NCBI RefSeq assembly: GCF_042646125.1
Contig: NZ_JBHRSW010000049.1
Span: forward strand, 1-64,000
Length of the DNA stretch: 64,000 bases
From: Glaciecola flavus
GTDB lineage: Bacteria > Pseudomonadota > Gammaproteobacteria > Enterobacterales > Alteromonadaceae
Direction of reading: 5' to 3'
In this document: positions 62,335-64,000 of the stretch, piece after piece
How positions within the stretch are numbered: position 1 is the stretch's first letter
Layout of the letters: each line of letters opens with the position of its first letter
Translations under genes and position numbers: made by a program
The notes under the pieces: generated by a model
Seen by the model: the letters and a program-made list of their open reading frames with translations, nothing else
Told to the model about the DNA's origin: nothing
Database searches by the model: none

Positions 62335-63420
62335 TTGGGGAATACACCACTCCTACTGGAAACCATTTTTCAATCAATGACAAATGCTTTGCTCGTGCTC
62401 GATGAGGAATTCAATATCGTGTACGTCAATGAAGCAGCGCTGAATGTTTTTGAAACCGGCTTGAGTCAAATTCAAGAAAAAACCTTTGACGAGTTTTTTC
62501 TCCAAGAACATTTGGATTTACGGCGTTTTGAAAGGGCATTTTCCAAGGGCGAAGAATTTTCAGAAGCTGAATTGCAGCTTTGCTTCAAGGACGGACGTTG
62601 TATCTTGGTGGATCTTCAGGCAAATATTTTTAGAGTTGAACAAAAAGAATATTTACTGCTTGAGATAATGCCGGTAGATAAGCAAAGAAAAATAAGCCAA
62701 GAAACACAACAATACGCGCAACAGGTCGCTGCAAGAGAATTAATACGCGGTCTTGCCCACGAAATCAAAAACCCTTTGGGAGGTATTCGCGGCGCGGCAC
62801 AACTGCTCAACCGCCAATTGCCAACACGAGAGCAGCAAGAATTTACTCAAATGATTATGGAGCAGGCAGATAGATTACGCGGTTTAGTTGACCGACTATT
62901 GGGCCCTAACACCCTTCCTCAAAAAGGCTATTGCAATTTACATGAAGTGATTGAAAAAGTGCGCTCAGTCATTGCAGCGGATCAATCATATTCTATTCGT
63001 GTGATTCGTGACTATGATCCTTCAATACCGGATGTCTACGCCGATCCGGATATGTTGCAACAAGCGCTACTAAATATTGTTCGTAATGCGAGTCAAGCAT
63101 TAAAAGACGCTCATATTGAAAAACCCACTATTCGCTTGAAAACGAGAATAGAGAGAAGTTCAGTTATCAATGGAAAACGCCATGCTTTATGCGCACTAAT
63201 CAGTGTCATAGATAACGGCCCCGGCATACCAAGAGAATTAAGAGACACCTTGTTTTATCCAATGGTGACAAGCAAAAAAAATGGCAGTGGCTTAGGCTTA
63301 TCTATTGCACAAACTTTGACTGATCACCATGACGGAAAAATAGACTTAGAAAGTTTCCCAGGATACACGGAGTTTACGATCTACATACCAATAACAAAAA
63401 AGGACGCAAACAATGAATGA
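62335..63420 (+). CDS. glnL: Nitrogen regulation sensor kinase NtrB
   Basis: About 361 aa from a TTG at 62335, chosen because GGAG lies 7 nt upstream; a TTG at 62302 lacks a good site. A PAS domain (ALLVLDEEFNIVYVNEAAL) is followed by the H-box GLAHEIKNPLGGIRGAAQLL (His near 142) and the N, G1 and G2 boxes (NIVRNASQAL, VIDNGPGIP, GSGLGLSIAQTL). It phosphorylates NtrC when nitrogen is scarce, under PII control. It overlaps ntrC by 8 bp. Confidence 0.95.
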   Translation: MGNTPLLLETIFQSMTNALLVLDEEFNIVYVNEAALNVFETGLSQIQEKTFDEFFLQEHLDLRRFERAFSKGEEFSEAELQLCFKDGRCILVDLQANIFRVEQKEYLLLEIMPVDKQRKISQETQQYAQQVAARELIRGLAHEIKNPLGGIRGAAQLLNRQLPTREQQEFTQMIMEQADRLRGLVDRLLGPNTLPQKGYCNLHEVIEKVRSVIAADQSYSIRVIRDYDPSIPDVYADPDMLQQALLNIVRNASQALKDAHIEKPTIRLKTRIERSSVINGKRHALCALISVIDNGPGIPRELRDTLFYPMVTSKKNGSGLGLSIAQTLTDHHDGKIDLESFPGYTEFTIYIPITKKDANNE

Positions 63421-64000
63421 ACCAGTATGGGTTGTTGATGACGATAGCTCAATTCGTTGGGTGTTAGAAAAGGCATTAAAAGTAGCAGATATCGGCTGCA
63501 TGAGTTTTTCAAACGCCGAAGATTTATTACTCCAAATTCAAAGTGGTAATGCACCACAAGTCGTAATATCAGATGTAAGAATGCCAGAAATGGACGGTAT
63601 GACGCTACTGCAAGAAATTCATGAGCACTATCCAGATCTGCCCATTATTATTATGACTGCACATTCTGACCTTGATAGTGCGGTAAAGGCATACAAGGGA
63701 GGAGCTTTCGAATACTTACCCAAACCTTTCGATATAGACGAAGCCGTATCACTTACAAAACGTGCGTTAGAGCATGCTCGGGAGACAAGCCAGTTAAAAC
63801 AGCAAGAATCCCGAGTATCAAATACAGAGATCATTGGTGAAGCACCTGCCATGCAAGAGGTTTTTCGTGCAGTAGGTCGCCTTTCACGTTCTTCGATCAG
63901 TGTTTTAATAAATGGTCAATCTGGAACAGGTAAAGAGCTTGTTGCACAAGCATTGCACAAACATAGCCCAAGAAGTGACGAAACGTTTATCGCACTGAAC
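63413..64000 (+). CDS. glnG: Nitrogen regulator NtrC, 5' part
   Basis: 196 codons are visible before the window ends. The receiver domain has the acidic cluster VVDDDSS, Asp54 in ISDVRMPEMDG, Thr83 and Lys104. The start of the AAA+ sigma54-activator domain follows, with the Walker A loop NGQSGTGKE (Ser where Glu is commoner) near 168-175. It should activate glnA from the upstream site. The rest of the gene, including the GAFTGA loop, lies outside. Confidence 0.96.
   Translation, partial: MNEPVWVVDDDSSIRWVLEKALKVADIGCMSFSNAEDLLLQIQSGNAPQVVISDVRMPEMDGMTLLQEIHEHYPDLPIIIMTAHSDLDSAVKAYKGGAFEYLPKPFDIDEAVSLTKRALEHARETSQLKQQESRVSNTEIIGEAPAMQEVFRAVGRLSRSSISVLINGQSGTGKELVAQALHKHSPRSDETFIALN

Overview
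The window comes from a gammaproteobacterium, most likely a marine member of the Alteromonadales (Alteromonas/Glaciecola-like). The evidence is the ftsB-ispD-ispF-truD-surE-pcm-yqaA-nlpD-rpoS gene order, glnA-ntrBC, fadBA, ilvIH and maoP, an exosortase-sorted (PEP-CTERM type) protease, and moderate-to-low GC. No species is claimed.

Region 1 (1-13,043) is a complete type I-F CRISPR-Cas locus. An array of 65 identical 28-nt repeats, plus one cut repeat, is transcribed leftward from a leader beside cas6f. Its distal end is cut by the tip of an IS66-like element that lies mostly outside the window. The cas genes, all on the minus strand, form two blocks: cas1-cas3 and csy1-csy2-csy3-cas6f. Between them, on the plus strand, is what I consider the main discovery. 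It is a hidden mini-array of two degenerate I-F repeats around one 29-nt spacer, with its own sigma70-like promoter and a very strong terminator. The first 17 nt of its spacer match 16/17 (first 11 perfect) a site 74 bp upstream. That site is preceded by the I-F PAM CC, abuts the -35 box of the csy operon promoter and overlaps the mini-array's own promoter. This looks like a crRNA-like RNA guiding the Csy complex to repress cas transcription. A 71-aa ORF of unknown function leads the repressed operon.

Region 2 (13,044-14,360) is a small bacteriocin-like cassette on the minus strand: two short peptides with 15-residue double-glycine-type leaders and GxxxG motifs, then a small two-helix membrane protein that may give immunity.

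Region 3 (14,361-36,570) is mostly housekeeping. It holds putA, a membrane-anchored TIGR03545-like protein, the ftsB-to-rpoS run (division, isoprenoid synthesis, tRNA pseudouridylation, stationary-phase survival), folA, elaA, rplU-rpmA-obgE, ispB, a retropepsin-like protease, a periplasmic isoaspartyl peptidase, pepQ and slt.

Region 4 (36,886-49,924) holds fadBA, a cold-shock gene, ilvIH, maoP, a secreted trypsin-like protease, a DUF4442 thioesterase-like gene, tRNA-Gly(GCC), a diguanylate cyclase response regulator, and a paired haem-motif lipoprotein and outer-membrane barrel.

Region 5 (50,063-64,000) holds orn, rsgA, psd, a DMT transporter, a glycerophosphodiesterase, a MerC-like protein behind a Zur-like box, yibQ, a MalY/PatB aminotransferase, typA, and the nitrogen control set glnA (with a sigma54 promoter)-DUF4124-ntrB-ntrC, the last cut by the window end. 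Three intergenic palindromic elements with different arms share a CATCCATG/CATGGATG core.
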